This document shows positions 22,327-33,258 of a stretch of 64,000 nucleotides of DNA, in pieces (the first letter of the stretch is position 1; every line of letters starts with the position of its first letter). Origin of the DNA: Streptomyces fradiae ATCC 10745 = DSM 40063 (GTDB taxonomy: Bacteria; Actinomycetota; Actinomycetes; Streptomycetales; Streptomycetaceae). Below the pieces are notes generated by a model. That model was not told the DNA's origin and did no database searches. It saw only the letters and a program-made list of their open reading frames with translations. The position numbers and the translations under genes are program-made. The stretch covers positions 4,008,501 to 4,072,500 of the forward strand of contig NZ_CP023696.1 of NCBI RefSeq assembly GCF_008704425.1. The letters run 5' to 3'.

Positions 22327-23118
22327 TCATCCCCGGTCCCCCCGGGAAGCGCGCCTCGGGGCGTCCGGACGGCGCCCGGGGCCCGGCCGCGCGTCCGCCG
22401 TCTCGTCCATGGAGGCGTCGATCTCGGCCCGGTCCGCCCCCGCGGCGCCGGCCAGGGCCTCCCACGCGTCCTCGTGCCAGACGTGCCGGTACGCCGGGTC
22501 CGTACGGCAGTCGCACGCGGCCGCGTCGCACCGGCAGGCCGGGTTCACGCAGAGCACCGCGCGGCGGGCGGGGAAGGCGCGCAGCGACACCGAGTCGCAC
22601 CACGGGCAGCGGCCCCGCACCCGGACGACCGACTCCGAGTCGCCCAGCACGCGCGCGCAGCGGCGGGCCATCCGGCGCGACTCGTCCCGTACGTGGGCGG
22701 CGAGCGCGGGGTGCGCGGCCACCTCGCCCAGCAGCCCCGCGATCCGGGCCAGCCGCTGCGGAACCCGCGCGTGGCGCGGCCGGCCGAGCCCGAGCTTGTC
22801 GTGCACGGCCTCGTCCAGCTCCACGACCCCGTCGGTGATGTCCCGTACGGCGTCGGAGACATGGAGGCGCAGGGGCGCGGCCGAGTACCCGGGCGCGGTC
22901 AGGCCGTGCCGCTTCTCCACCAGCAGCGCGTCCCGCCGCTCCGCGCGGATGCGCTCCGCCGCCTCGGGCGAGGGGGCCCGCCGCGCCGGGGCGGCGGCGG
23001 GGGAGGGGCGGCCGGGGGCCAGTTCGGTCAGCAGCTCGGGGAACTGCCTGAGCAGCGCCTCGATCCAGAGGGCCGCGTCCTGGACGGTGCGTGCGGCGGT
23101 GGTCGTCGGTTCGGCCAT
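22327..23118 (-). CDS. Zinc-binding protein of the control block (unknown function)
   Basis: 263 aa, ATG 23118. Residues 1-165 are helical (TVQDAALWIEALLRQFPELL; DAVRDITDGVVELDEAVHDKLGL). A double cysteine cluster follows (CPWCDS ... CVNPACRCDAAACDC), then a C-terminal low-complexity tail. Proteins of this build occur in streptomycete prophage-like regions next to WhiB and HTH genes. I cannot give it a function. Gene order WhiB-like, this protein, small HTH, all leftward with short gaps, suggests one regulatory operon. Confidence 0.65.
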   Translation of the reverse strand: MAEPTTTAARTVQDAALWIEALLRQFPELLTELAPGRPSPAAAPARRAPSPEAAERIRAERRDALLVEKRHGLTAPGYSAAPLRLHVSDAVRDITDGVVELDEAVHDKLGLGRPRHARVPQRLARIAGLLGEVAAHPALAAHVRDESRRMARRCARVLGDSESVVRVRGRCPWCDSVSLRAFPARRAVLCVNPACRCDAAACDCRTDPAYRHVWHEDAWEALAGAAGADRAEIDASMDETADARPGPGRRPDAPRRASRGDRG

Positions 23119-23297
23119 GGAGTGCTCCCAGGGTGGTGACGTGGAGTGAGGCGCGGGGTGCCGGACGGGCGCCGGGCGGTGATGGGCGCTGGGCTGGGTC
23201 GCGGCGCGTACGGGAGGGGCGGGCCGGGCCTGAGCGCGGGCCGTGGGGGGCGCGCCTGAGGGGCGGGCGGCGGCGCGGGGCGAGCCGTGCGGCGCCC

Positions 23298-23624
23298 TCA
23301 GGCGGCGCGGGCCCCGCCGGTCCCGCCGGTCCCGCCGGTCCTGTGGGTCCCGTCGGTGTCACGGCGGAGCCGGACCGGGCGGCCGTTGCGCCAGAGCCGC
23401 CCCCCGCTCACGCCGTCGAACCAGCTCTCGGCGGGTGCCACCGCCTCCAGGCAGCGGCGTACCACCGGGCACCGGCCGCAGGCCGCCAGCGCGGGTGCGG
23501 CCTCCGCCTCGCGGCGGGCGAACACGACGTGCGGGGGCAGCCCCGAGCACGCGGCCGCGGCCCGCCAGCCGAAGAACTCCATGACCTCGGACGGCGGCGG
23601 GGACGGGTGCGGGGCGGACGGCAT
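23298..23624 (-). CDS. WhiB-like iron-sulfur transcription factor, divergent G-W motif
   Basis: 108 aa, ATG 23624 behind AGGAG. Four cysteines, C26 (AACSGLPPHVVF) and C49-x2-C52-x5-C58 (CGRCPVVRRCLE), are spaced as in WhiB proteins that hold a 4Fe-4S cluster and bind the sigma factor. The following G(V/I)WGG turn is altered to GVSGG, and RLWRNGRPVRLRR supplies the basic DNA-contacting tail. Actinophages also carry such divergent WhiB proteins. It leads the leftward control operon and its promoter shares a motif with the tail promoter. Confidence 0.85.
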   Translation of the reverse strand: MPSAPHPSPPPSEVMEFFGWRAAAACSGLPPHVVFARREAEAAPALAACGRCPVVRRCLEAVAPAESWFDGVSGGRLWRNGRPVRLRRDTDGTHRTGGTGGTGGARAA

Positions 23625-23689
23625 GCGGGGCTCCTGAGCGCGGTGGGAAAGGGGACCGGAGAGAGGTCGCGGACACGCACCCTGCCATG

Positions 23690-23791
23690 TTGCGTGCGAG
23701 CCCGCAACTAACTTCGTGTTCCGGCCTTCCCGGAATCTGCACGATGCGTGCGTTCGGGCACGTAATTCCGTGCGCGCAAGCGCGATACTCT
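23690..23791. promoter_or_regulatory. Divergent control region with operator-like repeats
   Basis: The WhiB/XRE intergenic space carries GTGCGAGCCCGCAACT (23694-23709), identical at 15 of 16 bases to 21396-21411 in the tail promoter, inside TTGCG...CGCAA (23690-23707). TGCGTGCG recurs at 23745-23752 and CGTGCGCGCAAG at 23769-23780. Leftward, TTGCGG-N17-CAGGGT is a promoter candidate for the WhiB operon. Rightward, GATACT (23784-23789) may be the -10 of the XRE gene. Confidence 0.65.
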
Positions 23792-23824
23792 GGGCCTCGC
23801 TTCGGAGGGAGGCGACCCCACACC

Positions 23825-24265
23825 ATGACCGCCAGTGACCTGGAACAGTTCGCCGCCTGGATCGAGGAACTGATCCGCCGCCGCGGCTTCGACATCGACA
23901 GTCCGCGCGGGGGAGGCAAGTCCCGCCTCGCGGACGAGGCCGGCGTCCACCGCGCGGCCATCACCCGGCTGCTGCAGCGCCAGAGCATGCCGGACCTGGA
24001 GACGACCCGGCGCCTCGCGCACGTGCTCGGCGTGCCGGTGCGCGACATGCTCATCAGGTCCGGGCGGCTCACGGAGGACGACCTCCCGCTGCCGCAGGCC
24101 GACGAGGCGCCGCCGCAGGGCGCGGGGGAGGGCCGCCGCCTGACGCTGGAAGAGGCCGCGGCGGGGCTGGGCGTGCCGGCGGACCAGCGCGAGATGTTCA
24201 TGAAGGTGGCCGGCCAGTTCCTGCCGCCCGCCCCGGCGCGCCGCGCGCCGCTCGCCAAGGAGTGA
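23825..24265 (+). CDS. XRE-family helix-turn-helix regulator
   Basis: 146 aa, ATG 23825 behind GGAGGGAGGCGA. Residues 30-80 (KSRLADEAGVHRAAITRLLQ then MPDLETTRRLAHVLGVPVRDML) are a clear Cro/C1-type HTH. The C-terminal 60 residues are Pro/acidic with a short helix and no peptidase domain, so unlike lambda CI or PrtR it cannot be cleaved through RecA in the known way. Operator-like repeats sit in its own promoter and in that of the tail operon, which makes it the best candidate for the repressor or activator of the island. Confidence 0.85.
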   Translation: MTASDLEQFAAWIEELIRRRGFDIDSPRGGGKSRLADEAGVHRAAITRLLQRQSMPDLETTRRLAHVLGVPVRDMLIRSGRLTEDDLPLPQADEAPPQGAGEGRRLTLEEAAAGLGVPADQREMFMKVAGQFLPPAPARRAPLAKE

Positions 24266-24705
24266 GCGGGTGCCGGGCGGCCCGCCACCGCCCGGCCCCC
24301 GCCCCCCGGCGCCCGCCCCCCCGGCCCCCGCCGCCCGCCGTTCGGCCCCGTGTTCCCGCCGCCGTCCCGGCCCCGGCCCCGGCTCTGGCGACCCGGCGCG
24401 GCCCGGCGCATCGTCACCGTCCACCATCCCGCCCGGGACCACGGGACCGGCGGGAACGCCCGCCACCGCCGCCGCCCGGCCGCGCGCTCCGGACCGTCGG
24501 ACCGCGCGGCCGGTCCGTGTACCCGCAGTGACCGCCTCCCCGCGTCCCGGTAAGCTGCCCCGGTCTGTCCACTGCTGTTTACACAGGCCGTGGCCCGCAC
24601 CCGAGCCGCGCGTCTCATGCCACGGGCGAACGCGCATGCGTCGCTCGGGAATGCCTGCGACGCTGGGTGGGCCGGCGGCAACGGGACACGGAGAGAGACG
24701 CGTTG
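24266..24705. other. Intergenic region, no gene seen
   Basis: 440 bases of C-rich sequence. The only structured element I see is CTGTTTACACAG (24575-24586), a short dyad in an otherwise GC-rich stretch and about 120 bases before the next gene. It could be a protein binding site. No RNA gene is recognised. Confidence 0.4.
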
Positions 24706-25608
24706 ATGGTCGAGGGCGAAGGGTGTCCACCGCTCGCGGGCGGTGACGCGGACGACGGCCGCTCCGGCCGCGACGGCTGCCCGGCGGAGGAGCCGTGCCG
24801 GGACCCCGCCGACCCCGCCGCTCCGGAACGGACCCGCGAGGGGGAGTCGCCACCCCCGCCCCCGCCCGACGGCTCCCCCGACGACTCCCCTGACGGCCTG
24901 CCGGGCCTGCCGGGCCTGCTGGGCCTGCTGGGCCTGCTCGGGCGGCTGCTGGAGGGCCACGCCCCGGACGAGATCGCCCTGCTGCTCCGCGAGGAACTCG
25001 AACGCCGCGAGTTCAAGGCGTACGCCGACGGCTGGCGCGACGCCGCCCTCCACTTCACCCCGCTCGTGGAGGAAGCCCGCGCCGCGCGGGGCCGCCCCCT
25101 GCGCCTGGTCGACCGGACGCGCGGCCGGGGCTCCGTCATACCGTTCCCGCGCGACCGCCGCCTCCCCTACGCAGCCGACCCGGACCCCGCACCGAAGCAC
25201 CCGGACCCCGCACCGAAGCGCCCGGCGCCCGGCCACGGCCGCAAGCACGGGTACGAGGCGGCGGGCGACGGCGCGACGACCGAGGAGCCGGCCTCGCGGA
25301 CCGCAGCCGAACCACCCCCCACCGCAGCGGCGGCCCCGCCGGACGCACCCACCACCCCCACGGCCCCCGCCGCGCCCGGCCGTGCCGACCCGGCGGGCCC
25401 CGGTCCGGCCGCCGCCCCCGCCTCGCCCCCGGCCGGGAGCGATGAAGCGTCCTCCTCGGCGCCCCGCCACGCGTTCGTCCCCAAGAGCCGCGGTTCGAAG
25501 GTCCCCACCATCCCGAGGATCGCCACCCCGCGCCGCCCCCGGCGCGGCCAGCCCGGAGGGGGCGGGCGCGCCCGGCAGCCCTCCGTCCCCGAGGACGAGG
25601 GAGCGTGA
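24706..25608 (+). CDS. Proline-rich protein related to the SOS-box gene product
   Basis: 300 aa from ATG 24706 with GGAGAGAG upstream. Residues 1-60 are acidic and Pro-rich. A Gly-Leu stretch (GLPGLPGLLGLLGLLGRLL) leads into a helical core DEIALLLREELERREFKAYA, then DGWRDAALHFTPLVEEARAA, which matches the core of the 107 aa protein at 21525. After that the chain is Pro/Ala-rich with two DPAPK.P repeats, and it ends Arg/Gly-rich. It probably has one small conserved domain and long disordered arms. It is the last gene of the island before rpsL. Function unknown. Confidence 0.55.
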   Translation: MVEGEGCPPLAGGDADDGRSGRDGCPAEEPCRDPADPAAPERTREGESPPPPPPDGSPDDSPDGLPGLPGLLGLLGLLGRLLEGHAPDEIALLLREELERREFKAYADGWRDAALHFTPLVEEARAARGRPLRLVDRTRGRGSVIPFPRDRRLPYAADPDPAPKHPDPAPKRPAPGHGRKHGYEAAGDGATTEEPASRTAAEPPPTAAAAPPDAPTTPTAPAAPGRADPAGPGPAAAPASPPAGSDEASSSAPRHAFVPKSRGSKVPTIPRIATPRRPRRGQPGGGGRARQPSVPEDEGA

Positions 25609-25899
25609 GTACGCCCGCCGCTCCCGCCCTCGTACGGCCCGCGTGCCGCCCGGCCCCGCTCGCGTGCGCCGCCTCCCGGTGACGTGCCGCCCGGCCCCGC
25701 TCGCGTACCACCGCGCCCCGGCCCCGTACGGCCCGCGTCCCGCCGCCCGCCCACGGCCCCTGTACCACCCGTCCGCGTCCCGCCCCGCCCCCGTACCGCC
25801 GCGTCCCGCGTCCCGCCGCCCGCCCGCGCCCCCGCGGCCCCGTCTCCAGGCCCCCCGTGCCGCCCCCGGGGTGGCCGGTGCTGCGCGTGGGCATTTGTT

Positions 25900-25928
25900 T
25901 TGACCCAGGTCCGTACGGTAGGTACGCT
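25900..25928 (+). promoter_or_regulatory. rpsL operon promoter
   Basis: TTGACC (25900-25905), a 17 base spacer and TACGCT (25923-25928) give a near-consensus housekeeping promoter about 190 bases before rpsL. Confidence 0.8.
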
Positions 25929-26047
25929 CAGACCTTGTGCCTGGGGTGTGCCTGGGCTCGTGTGCGTGTCCTCAACCGCACGGCGAGTCCGCCGACGGCC
26001 ACCGCGATCTGCGCCCATGTCCGCCTTCCGGCGGGAGTCCGCACGAT

Positions 26048-26084
26048 CCGACACACCCGACCGCGTGGGTCGGCAAAGTTCCAG
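26048..26084 (+). promoter_or_regulatory. Leader hairpin shared with the S10 operon
   Basis: The rpsL leader contains CCGACCGCGTGGGTCGG (26057-26073), a CCGACC/GGTCGG hairpin, preceded by CGACACAC and followed a few bases later by GTTCCAG. The same block with the same flanks occurs at 57549-57599 before rpsJ. It may be a shared control element of ribosomal protein operons. Confidence 0.65.
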
Positions 26085-26123
26085 GTTAGCTTTACTACAC
26101 GGCACACAGAAACCGGAGAAGTA

Positions 26124-26495
26124 GTGCCTACGATCCAGCAGCTGGTCCGGAAGGGCCGGCAGGACAAGGTCGAGAAGAACAAGACGCCCGCCCTCGAGGG
26201 TTCCCCTCAGCGTCGCGGCGTCTGCACGCGTGTGTTCACGACCACCCCGAAGAAGCCGAACTCGGCCCTCCGCAAGGTCGCGCGTGTGCGTCTGACCTCC
26301 GGGATCGAGGTCACGGCTTACATTCCGGGTGAGGGACACAACCTGCAGGAGCACTCCATCGTGCTCGTGCGTGGTGGCCGTGTGAAGGACCTGCCGGGTG
26401 TTCGCTACAAGATCATCCGCGGCTCGCTCGACACCCAGGGTGTCAAGAACCGCAAGCAGGCCCGCAGCCGCTACGGCGCCAAGAAGGAGAAGTAA
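26124..26495 (+). CDS. rpsL: Small ribosomal subunit protein S12
   Basis: 123 aa from GTG 26124, behind GGAGAA. The family core TTTPKKPNSALRKVARVRLT and GGRVKDLPGVRYKIIRG is intact with lysines at the streptomycin-relevant positions (PKKPNS and RVKDLP), so no resistance substitution is visible. It is the first gene of the str operon rpsL-rpsG-fusA-tuf. The longer upstream open frame is leader sequence and was rejected. Confidence 0.98.
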   Translation: MPTIQQLVRKGRQDKVEKNKTPALEGSPQRRGVCTRVFTTTPKKPNSALRKVARVRLTSGIEVTAYIPGEGHNLQEHSIVLVRGGRVKDLPGVRYKIIRGSLDTQGVKNRKQARSRYGAKKEK

Positions 26496-26497
26496 GA

Positions 26498-26968
26498 ATG
26501 CCTCGTAAGGGCCCCGCCCCGAAGCGCCCGGTCATCATCGACCCGGTTTACGGTTCTCCTCTGGTGACCTCGCTCATCAACAAGATTCTGCTCAACGGCA
26601 AGCGTTCCACCGCCGAGCGCATCGTCTACGGCGCGATGGAGGGCCTTCGCGAGAAGACCGGCCAGGACCCGGTCATCACGCTGAAGCGCGCCCTCGAGAA
26701 CGTCAAGCCGGCCCTCGAGGTGAAGTCCCGCCGTGTCGGTGGCGCCACCTACCAGGTGCCGATCGAGGTCAAGCCCGGTCGCGCCTCCACTCTCGCGCTG
26801 CGCTGGCTCGTGGGCTACTCGCGCGCCCGCCGCGAGAAGACCATGACCGAGCGCCTGATGAACGAGCTGCTGGACGCCTCGAACGGCCTCGGCGCCTCGG
26901 TCAAGAAGCGCGAGGACACGCACAAGATGGCCGAGTCCAACAAGGCCTTCGCGCACTACCGCTGGTAG
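26498..26968 (+). CDS. rpsG: Small ribosomal subunit protein S7
   Basis: 156 aa, ATG two bases after the rpsL stop, so coupled to it. It opens MPRKGPAPKRPV, and the 16S rRNA-binding helices and beta-hairpin arm are of normal length. S7 nucleates assembly of the 30S head. Confidence 0.98.
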   Translation: MPRKGPAPKRPVIIDPVYGSPLVTSLINKILLNGKRSTAERIVYGAMEGLREKTGQDPVITLKRALENVKPALEVKSRRVGGATYQVPIEVKPGRASTLALRWLVGYSRARREKTMTERLMNELLDASNGLGASVKKREDTHKMAESNKAFAHYRW

Positions 26969-27007
26969 TCGCAACCCACATCGAGACCGAGAGAAGACTG
27001 AAGCCTT

Positions 27008-29134
<2,127 letters not shown>

Positions 29135-29173
29135 CTCCACCGAGTTCACGCTTTAGGCTTGTCACCGGATACA

Positions 29174-29223
29174 CCGGGGCGTTCCACCGCACACCGTGCG
29201 AGCGGAACGGCGGAGCGCCCCGG
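29174..29223 (+). promoter_or_regulatory. Structured fusA-tuf intergenic leader
   Basis: CCGGGGCG (29174-29181) pairs with CGCCCCGG (29216-29223), and an inner CGTTCC (29180-29185) pairs with GGAACG (29204-29209). This gives a long imperfect stem in the 162 base space before tuf. It is a possible regulatory or processing structure for the highly expressed tuf gene. Confidence 0.5.
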
Positions 29224-29296
29224 GGCCGGCATCCCAGCAAAGATCACCTGGCGCCGATGAGTAAGGCGTACAGAACCACTCCACAGGAGGACCCCA

Positions 29297-30490
<1,194 letters not shown>

Positions 30491-30549
30491 GTTCCTTGAC
30501 GGCCTGATCGGCTGACCTGGTCACTCCCGGGAGACCTGGAGCGACAGAG

Positions 30550-30577
30550 GGGCCCCGCACCGAGAGGTGCGGGGCCC
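30550..30577 (+). terminator. tuf terminator
   Basis: GGGCCCCGCACC (30550-30561) and its perfect complement (30566-30577) with a GAGA loop, followed by TTCGTC. It closes the str operon. Confidence 0.85.
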
Positions 30578-30884
30578 TTCGTCATGCCCCCCGCGAGGTC
30601 CCACGGGCCGGGTGCGATCCGTCGGGTGGGATCCGTCGGGTGCGGCCCCCGTCGGGTCGGGGGCCGCAGGGTGGGGCGGCGCGCCGCCGGGTGCGGTGCG
30701 GCCTGCCGCCGGGGGCGTGACGCGTCAGGGGGGCGCGACGCGCCGGGGCCGGGCGTGGGGCGTCAGGGGGCGCGGCCGGTACGAGGGGGGCCTCCGCGGG
30801 GTGGCCGGGCAGGGCGGGCGCGGTCCGCGCGGGGCGCGACGCGCCCGGGGTGACGGGTCGCGCTGGTGTGCGGGGGCGTACCCG
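30578..30884. other. Intergenic G-rich stretch, no gene seen
   Basis: 307 bases between the tuf terminator and the end of the convergent PIG-L gene. Repeated GGGTGCG/GTCGGG motifs (around 30600-30670) give it low complexity. No gene or RNA is recognised. Confidence 0.5.
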
Positions 30885-33059
30885 TCAGGCGGTGTCCGTG
30901 TGGGAGGCCCACGACCACGGGTAGGCGTCCGCGCCGATGCCCACCGCCAGGGCGCCCTTCGGCCCCAGGTGCGGGGTCGCCGGCCCGAGCGCGACCACGC
31001 CCCGCGTCCGCACCGCGTCGCGCCCCGCCACGTGCAGCCGGACGCGCCCGGCCAGGTCCCGGCCCAGCAGCACGGGCCCCTTCGGCGTGCCGACCGCGAC
31101 GACCGGGCCGTACCCGTCGAAGGCGGGCGCCGCGAGCCGGGCGCCGTCCGGCCGTACGGCCGTCAGCTCCCGTGCCTCGGGCCGCCGGTAGTACAGCGCG
31201 AGCCCCCCGTCCGGCGTGGCGGCCGTGTCGACCGGGCCGCCCGGCACCGGCAGCGCGGGCCCGTCCGCGCGGAAGACCACCGGCCCGCCGGACCGCTCCT
31301 GCGCCCAGTGGTGGACGCGGTCCCGGCCCGTCGCGAACAGGTGCACGCGCCCCCGCCCGTCGACCGCCGCCGACAGCCCGTCCTGCACCTCGGCGCCGTC
31401 GAGGCCGCGCCAGGGGCCCCAGGTGCCGTCGGCCTCCCGGACCCGTGTGCTGACGCCCTTCCCGGCGTCCCGTACGAAGAGGTGGACGCGGCCGTCCGGG
31501 GCGGTCACCGCCACCGGCACGCCGATCCGCCGCCCCCGGTCGTCGTCCCGCTCCGGGTTGCCGAGCCCCGACCAGGCCAGGAACGGCCCGCCGGGGGAGC
31601 GCTGCTCCAGGACGGCGACCTCCCGCCGGTTGGCGCCGCCGTGCCCGCCGAGCGCGGCGAACCGCAGCCCGAACAGCAGTTGCCGCCCGTCCAGGAGGGT
31701 CGCCGCGCCCAGGGCGGGCGCGAGCGGACCGCCGCCGAGGTCGTCCGGCTCGGTCCACTGCCCGCTGCCCGGCTCCGTCTCCCGCCAGCGCACCGCGCGC
31801 AGCCCCAGCACCCCGTAGACGGTCAGCCGCCCGTCGGGGCCGGTCGCGACGACCGGGCCGGTGCCGGGGTGGCGGTGGTGGGTCGAGCGGACCCATCCCT
31901 TCTTGTTGGTGAGCGGGCGCCTGCCGCCGACCATGTAGTCGCCGCAGCCGGCGGCGTTGCCGCACTGCCAGGAGGGGTCGCCGCCGTACGGGACGAGGTG
32001 CGCGGCCTTCTCGCGCAGCACCGGCTCGGGGAGGTTCTTCGGCCAGTGGCGGTTGTAGTACCCGCGGAACGAGGTGGTGGTGAAGGCCGGTATGGCACCG
32101 CCGTCCGCCGTGGCCTCGGCGACCCAGCGGACCAGCGCCGCCCAGCTGAAGGAGGCGACGGCGGTGTGGTCGCCGTGGTCGGAGTAGCCGGGCTGCTCGG
32201 AGTCCTTCTTGCGGGTGGCCTCGTCGCTGTGCTGGATGTCGGGGTCGGGGTCGAGGGTGTGGACGACCGTGGGGCGGTAGCGCTCCAGCAGCCCGACGAG
32301 GACGTCGACCAGGCCGTCGTAGTCGTAGGTGTCGGCGCGGCGGACGGGCGAGTCGGTCGCGATGACGGTGCGCAGGCCCAGTGCGCGGTCCTCCCACAGG
32401 CTGGGGAGCGCCATCCAGCGGCGCGGGGCGTGCATCGCCAGGTTGAGGAAGACCAGTTCCACGCGGCGGTTGCCGTGGGCGAGGGTGTTGATCTCGGCCT
32501 GGCGGTCGCCGCGCAGGGTCGCGACGCCCTTCTGCCAGGGGGTGAACCGGTCCAGGCCGATCATCTGCGCGTACGCCTGGCGCAGGCCCTGGTGGCGGGC
32601 GGAGGAGTAGTCCTCCTTGTCGGCGACGGTCTCGCCGGTGCGGCCGGGGATGTGGTTCTTGCCGTTGTGCTCGCCCGCGGTGACGTACACGCAGACCAGG
32701 GGGACGCCCGCGTCGACCATGCGCTGGCAGTCCGGGTTCATGAAGTACAGGTCGTCGTCCGGGTGCGCCATGATCTGCATGAGCTGCGCGCGGCGCGAGC
32801 CGGTGATCGGCATGCCGGGGGCCGGGTCCGCGGTGGGGCCGCCGCGGCGCGGCGCGGGGACGGAGCAGCCGCCGAGGGCGCCGGCGAGGGCGGTGGCCCC
32901 GGCGAGCCCGAGGGCGGCGGCGAGGGTGCGGCGACGGGTGGGACGGGGACGCCTCGGGGCCGTGCCGGGGGCGGTGTCGCCGGTGTGGTCGGCGGGGGAG
33001 GGGGCGCCGGTCGTACGGGAGACGGCAGCGTGAGGTCGGCCCCCCGGTATCTCGTTCAC
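30885..33059 (-). CDS. Secreted PIG-L family deacetylase lipoprotein with C-terminal propeller
   Basis: 724 aa, GTG start. Residues 40-65 form a twin-arginine signal (TRRRTLAAALGLAGATALAG) ending in a lipobox-like LGGC (C65), so it should be exported by Tat and lipid-anchored. Residues about 85-340 are a PIG-L/LmbE zinc deacetylase domain starting MQIMAHPDDDLYFMNP, with HGDHTAVA as a further metal motif. The C-terminal half has repeated GPDGR(L/V) and W-rich blades (GTWGPWRGLDG), as in PLL-type beta propellers that bind sugars. It probably deacetylates an amino-sugar on the cell surface. The substrate is unknown. Confidence 0.85.
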   Translation of the reverse strand: MNEIPGGRPHAAVSRTTGAPSPADHTGDTAPGTAPRRPRPTRRRTLAAALGLAGATALAGALGGCSVPAPRRGGPTADPAPGMPITGSRRAQLMQIMAHPDDDLYFMNPDCQRMVDAGVPLVCVYVTAGEHNGKNHIPGRTGETVADKEDYSSARHQGLRQAYAQMIGLDRFTPWQKGVATLRGDRQAEINTLAHGNRRVELVFLNLAMHAPRRWMALPSLWEDRALGLRTVIATDSPVRRADTYDYDGLVDVLVGLLERYRPTVVHTLDPDPDIQHSDEATRKKDSEQPGYSDHGDHTAVASFSWAALVRWVAEATADGGAIPAFTTTSFRGYYNRHWPKNLPEPVLREKAAHLVPYGGDPSWQCGNAAGCGDYMVGGRRPLTNKKGWVRSTHHRHPGTGPVVATGPDGRLTVYGVLGLRAVRWRETEPGSGQWTEPDDLGGGPLAPALGAATLLDGRQLLFGLRFAALGGHGGANRREVAVLEQRSPGGPFLAWSGLGNPERDDDRGRRIGVPVAVTAPDGRVHLFVRDAGKGVSTRVREADGTWGPWRGLDGAEVQDGLSAAVDGRGRVHLFATGRDRVHHWAQERSGGPVVFRADGPALPVPGGPVDTAATPDGGLALYYRRPEARELTAVRPDGARLAAPAFDGYGPVVAVGTPKGPVLLGRDLAGRVRLHVAGRDAVRTRGVVALGPATPHLGPKGALAVGIGADAYPWSWASHTDTA

Positions 33060-33220
33060 TTGTGCCCCTGTACTGCTGCTGCGGTGGTCTTCTGCCGTCG
33101 GCGGGTGGGAGCGCTGGTCGATGCGCTGCCCGCGCGGTCATCTAGACGGATTATCGGCACCTCGGGTTGCCCTGGACGCAGCAGGGTGTTCGACTCCGCG
33201 TGCTCGCCCTTCGAACGGCG

Positions 33221-33251
33221 TTGACCTCAAGCCGACTTGAGGTCATAGCGT
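33221..33251 (+). promoter_or_regulatory. SoxR/MerR-like palindrome in a promoter with 19 bp spacer
   Basis: GACCTCAAG-CCGA-CTTGAGGTC (33223-33244) is a perfect 9 bp dyad. TTGACC (33221-33226), 19 bases and TAGCGT (33246-33251) frame it. The long spacer is typical of MerR/SoxR-controlled promoters, and CCTCAAG...CTTGAGG equals the arms of the SoxR site. A start 7-8 bases after the -10 would fall on the ATG itself. Confidence 0.7.
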
Positions 33252-33258
33252 CCGGTTC

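Noticed and set aside
23825..24265. XRE protein as a self-cleaving CI/PrtR-type repressor
   Set aside because: No S24 peptidase region or Ala-Gly cleavage site with Ser/Lys dyad; the C terminus is short and Pro-rich.
7194..25608. Contractile injection system (CIS, eCIS or type VI-like)
   Set aside because: No sheath, no spike with PAAR, no gp25/J-type wedge and no AAA ATPase seen; tube, Dit and tape measures are of the non-contractile type.
7194..25608. Intact or recently decayed prophage
   Set aside because: No integrase, replication, terminase, portal or capsid gene, no att repeats seen, and all tail frames are open; selective decay of the whole head module alone is less likely than a maintained tail particle.
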